In this document: positions 61,854 through 64,000 of the stretch, in pieces
How positions within the stretch are numbered: position 1 is the first letter of the stretch
Layout of the letters: each line of letters opens with the position of its first letter
Assembly: GCA_030583905.1 (NCBI GenBank)
Contig: CP129481.1
Span: 1,426,001 to 1,490,000 of the forward strand
DNA: 64,000 bases
Direction of reading: 5' to 3'
Source: Anaerolineales bacterium
Lineage (GTDB): Bacteria > Chloroflexota > Anaerolineae > Anaerolineales > Villigracilaceae
Notes under the pieces: model-generated
What the model saw: the letters and a program-made list of their open reading frames with translations, nothing else
Databases searched by the model: none
Told to the model about the DNA's origin: nothing
Position numbers and translations under genes: made by a program

Positions 61854-63311
61854 ATGTTATTAGAAGCAACACCCACTACCGCGACCCAAACCATCATCCG
61901 CGAGATCAGCGCGGACCTCGAGACACCCATCGGTGTGTATATGAAATTGCGCGGCGAAACGCCGTCGTTCCTGCTTGAGTCTGTCGAAGGCGGCGAAAGG
62001 ATCGCCCGTTACTCCTTCATCGGCGTACAGCCCAAGGCGCAATACATCGTCCGCGATACCGAGATCAAGATCAAAGACAGCGCTGGATCGCGGATCGTCA
62101 AGCACGAAGGCGACCCGACCCTCTTTTTGCAGGAGGAAATGAGCCGCTTCAATTTCAAACCGCAGGCGGGCGTGCCGCGTTTCATCGGCGGGTTGGTGGG
62201 GTATCTGGGCTACGAGTCGGTTCGGTTCTTTGAACCAACTCTCAGGTCAGAGATGAAGCGGGCAGATCGCGCTGACACGATCCCCGATGGCATCTATCTT
62301 CTTGCCGACACCATCATAGCCTTCGATCATGCGCGGCGCAGCCTTTCGCTGATCGCGAACGTGCTGGACGGCGATACCGAAGCTGCGGAACGCAAACTCG
62401 ACCAGATCGAGTCGCGCATCCGCGCGCCGCTTCCGCCCGCCCAGCCGCGTGAAGTCACACCGTCCAAGACGCGTTCGAACATGACGCAGGGGCGTTTTGA
62501 AGACATGGTGCGCGATGCCAAGGAGCACATCGCGGCGGGCGATATTTTTCAGGTGGTGCTTTCGCAGCGCTTCACGCGCGAAACGGACGTCGAGCCGTTC
62601 GATGTCTATCGCGCCGTGCGCCGTCTCAATCCGTCGCCGTACATGTTCTTTTTTGATTTTGGAATCGTGGATGATGCCCCGCTTTTTATCGTTGGATCAT
62701 CTCCTGAAATGTTCGTGCGGCTGGAGGGACGAACCGCCTCGCTCCGACCGATCGCCGGGACGCGCCCCCGGGGAGCTGATTCCAACGCTGACACCGCGCT
62801 CGCGCAGGAACTGCTTGCCGATCCGAAGGAACGCGCCGAGCATGTCATGCTTGTCGATCTGGGACGCAACGACTTGGGGCGCGTCTGTGAATACGGCACA
62901 GTGAAGGTTTCGGATTTCTTTACGATAGAGAAGTACTCGCATGTCATGCACATCGTCTCGCATGTTGAAGGTAAACTCAAGCCTGACCTGACCGCCTTCG
63001 ATCTGGTGCGCGCTTCCTTCCCCGCTGGGACCGTTTCTGGCGCTCCGAAAGTCCGCGCCCTCGAGATCATCTCCGATCTCGAACCTGATGCGCGCGGTGC
63101 ATACGCGGGCATGGTCGGCTACTTCGGCTTCGATGGCAATATGGACACCTGCCTCGCCATCCGCACGATGGTTGGGCGCGGGAACACGTTTACCGTCCAG
63201 GCAGGCGCGGGCATCGTTGCCGATTCCGATCCCAGCACCGAGTTTCAAGAGACAGTCAATAAAGCGTCTGCAATGTTAAAAGCGATTGAAATGGCAGAAA
63301 CCAACGGTTGA
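61854..63311 (+). CDS. trpE: Anthranilate synthase component I
   Basis: 485 residues from ATG 61854, behind AAAGGAGAAAG; the open frame back to 61779 runs through a repeat and is not used. It turns chorismate and ammonia into anthranilate. Seen: the tryptophan-sensing LLES element in FLLESVEGGERIARYSF, IAGTRPRG, LVDLGRNDLGRV, SHVEGKL, FPAGTVSGAPKVRA and AGAGIVADSDP. No glutaminase domain is fused; TrpG should be encoded elsewhere. Its stop TGA falls in the first bases of the palindromic repeat that follows. Confidence 0.96.
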   Translation: MLLEATPTTATQTIIREISADLETPIGVYMKLRGETPSFLLESVEGGERIARYSFIGVQPKAQYIVRDTEIKIKDSAGSRIVKHEGDPTLFLQEEMSRFNFKPQAGVPRFIGGLVGYLGYESVRFFEPTLRSEMKRADRADTIPDGIYLLADTIIAFDHARRSLSLIANVLDGDTEAAERKLDQIESRIRAPLPPAQPREVTPSKTRSNMTQGRFEDMVRDAKEHIAAGDIFQVVLSQRFTRETDVEPFDVYRAVRRLNPSPYMFFFDFGIVDDAPLFIVGSSPEMFVRLEGRTASLRPIAGTRPRGADSNADTALAQELLADPKERAEHVMLVDLGRNDLGRVCEYGTVKVSDFFTIEKYSHVMHIVSHVEGKLKPDLTAFDLVRASFPAGTVSGAPKVRALEIISDLEPDARGAYAGMVGYFGFDGNMDTCLAIRTMVGRGNTFTVQAGAGIVADSDPSTEFQETVNKASAMLKAIEMAETNG

Positions 63312-63371
63312 CAGTTGTCAGTGGACGGTTGGCAGTTTTCCGCTGTCAACTACCAACTGTTAACCACCAAC
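63306..63371. repeat. Palindromic repeat between trpE and trpS
   Basis: Arms GGTTGACAGTTG (63306-63317) and CAACTGTTAACC (63355-63366), one mismatch, with inner GGTTGGCAG/CTGTCAACTACC words. It supplies the trpE stop codon. Confidence 0.8.
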
Positions 63372-63393
63372 TGAACTTGAAAGGATAACCACC

Positions 63394-64000
63394 ATGACCC
63401 CCAAACCCCGCCTCCTCACTGGTGACCGCCCGACTGGGCGTCTCCATCTTGGTCACTATGTTGGCTCGCTTGCCAATCGCGTGCGTTTGCAGCATCAATA
63501 CGAATCCTTCTTTATCATCGCAGACTTGCACACGCTCACGACCAAACCTGAGCCGCAATACATCAAAGAGATTCCAACCTACATCAAGGAAACCGTGCTG
63601 GATTATCTCGCTGTCGGCATCGACCCCGATGTCAGTACGATATTTGTTCAATCGGCGATTCCAGAAACATATCAGTTGAATCTGCTGTTTGAGATGTTGG
63701 TCACCGTACCGCGACTCGAACGGATGCCCACTCTCAAAGACATGGCGCGCGACGCGAACATGGACTCCATGCCGTTCGGCCTGCTTGGCTATCCCGTTTT
63801 GCAGGCTGTGGATATTTTGCTTCCGCGCGCGCAGGTTGTCCCGGTGGGACGTGACAACCAGTCACACGTCGAACTCGCCCGCGAAATGGCGCGCCGCTTC
63901 AACAATCTCTACGGCGAAGTCTTCCCTGAGCCCGACTCGATCATCGGTGACGTTCCACTTTTGGTCGGCACGGACGGACAAAGCAAGATGAGCAAATCCG
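63394..64000 (+). CDS. trpS: Tryptophanyl-tRNA synthetase (partial, C-terminus off the window)
   Basis: 202 complete codons from ATG 63394 to the window edge. Class I synthetase with the HIGH-type motif in PTGRLHLGHYVGS and the KMSKS motif in DGQSKMSKS at the very end of the window. FEMLVTVPRLERMPTLKD and YPVLQAVDILLPRAQVVPVG are typical of bacterial TrpS. It charges tRNA-Trp, the very ligand of the T-box upstream, so its own message should rise when charging falls. GAAAGG precedes the start. Confidence 0.96.
   Translation, partial: MTPKPRLLTGDRPTGRLHLGHYVGSLANRVRLQHQYESFFIIADLHTLTTKPEPQYIKEIPTYIKETVLDYLAVGIDPDVSTIFVQSAIPETYQLNLLFEMLVTVPRLERMPTLKDMARDANMDSMPFGLLGYPVLQAVDILLPRAQVVPVGRDNQSHVELAREMARRFNNLYGEVFPEPDSIIGDVPLLVGTDGQSKMSKS

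Overview
The window looks like chromosomal DNA of a bacterium of the Chloroflexota, most likely class Anaerolineae. This is an inference from several features: a mevalonate branch built from an archaeal-type HMG-CoA synthase, a thiolase-fold protein, a DUF35 zinc-ribbon protein and a class II HMG-CoA reductase; very large cyclase/AAA/TPR and TPR-CHAT proteins; a dense load of unrelated palindromic repeats between and inside genes; and leaderless-looking promoters. No rRNA, tRNA or CRISPR array was seen. Both ends cut a gene: a sugar ABC ATPase on the left and trpS on the right.

Layout. 1-3600: a monosaccharide ABC transporter (ATPase, ChvE-like binding protein) and a LacI regulator with an overlapping double operator, all on the minus strand. 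3600-15400: an accessory or defence-like region with a type III restriction-modification pair (mod, res) split by a GIY-YIG nuclease gene that lies between two copies of one palindromic repeat, a small membrane protein, and then an uncharacterised protein followed by a tight cassette of sigma factor, unknown protein and TPR-CHAT protease. 15400-17150: diaminopropionate ammonia-lyase between two decayed gene fragments.

17150-25690: a complete histidine operon, hisG-D-C-B-H-A-F-I-E, plus a coupled HAD phosphatase. A strong promoter, a short histidine-rich leader peptide and a terminator with a competing antiterminator precede it, which reads as a histidine attenuator. Five operon junctions carry palindromic repeats, several of which supply the stop codon of the gene before. 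25750-28900: a decayed ABC exporter with three frameshifts. 29200-42200: a cyclase/AAA/TPR signalling protein with two complementary half-cyclase domains, a bicovalent-flavin oxidase, an acyl-CoA synthetase fused to an acetyltransferase, a Crp/Fnr regulator followed by an FNR-type box, a heavy-metal chaperone, a P1B ATPase, and the DUF35 protein.

42400-51000: envelope polysaccharide genes (two sugar transferases, an epimerase, a heparinase II/III-like protein carrying three in-frame palindromes, and a GT-C membrane glycosyltransferase), several with a -10 box only 7-10 bases before the start codon. 51000-57370, minus strand: thiolase-like protein, HMG-CoA synthase and HMG-CoA reductase, with an AT-rich orphan gene, a second diverged reductase 3' fragment, a HAD hydrolase and a small-protein/nucleotidyltransferase pair between synthase and reductase. 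The thiolase-like protein has lost both its catalytic Cys and the His of the GHP motif.

57450-64000: a GAF histidine kinase, dnaA, a 21-bp tandem repeat, and a tryptophan T-box leader in front of trpE and trpS. Amino-acid supply is thus sensed in two ways in one window: ribosome stalling for histidine and uncharged tRNA for tryptophan.
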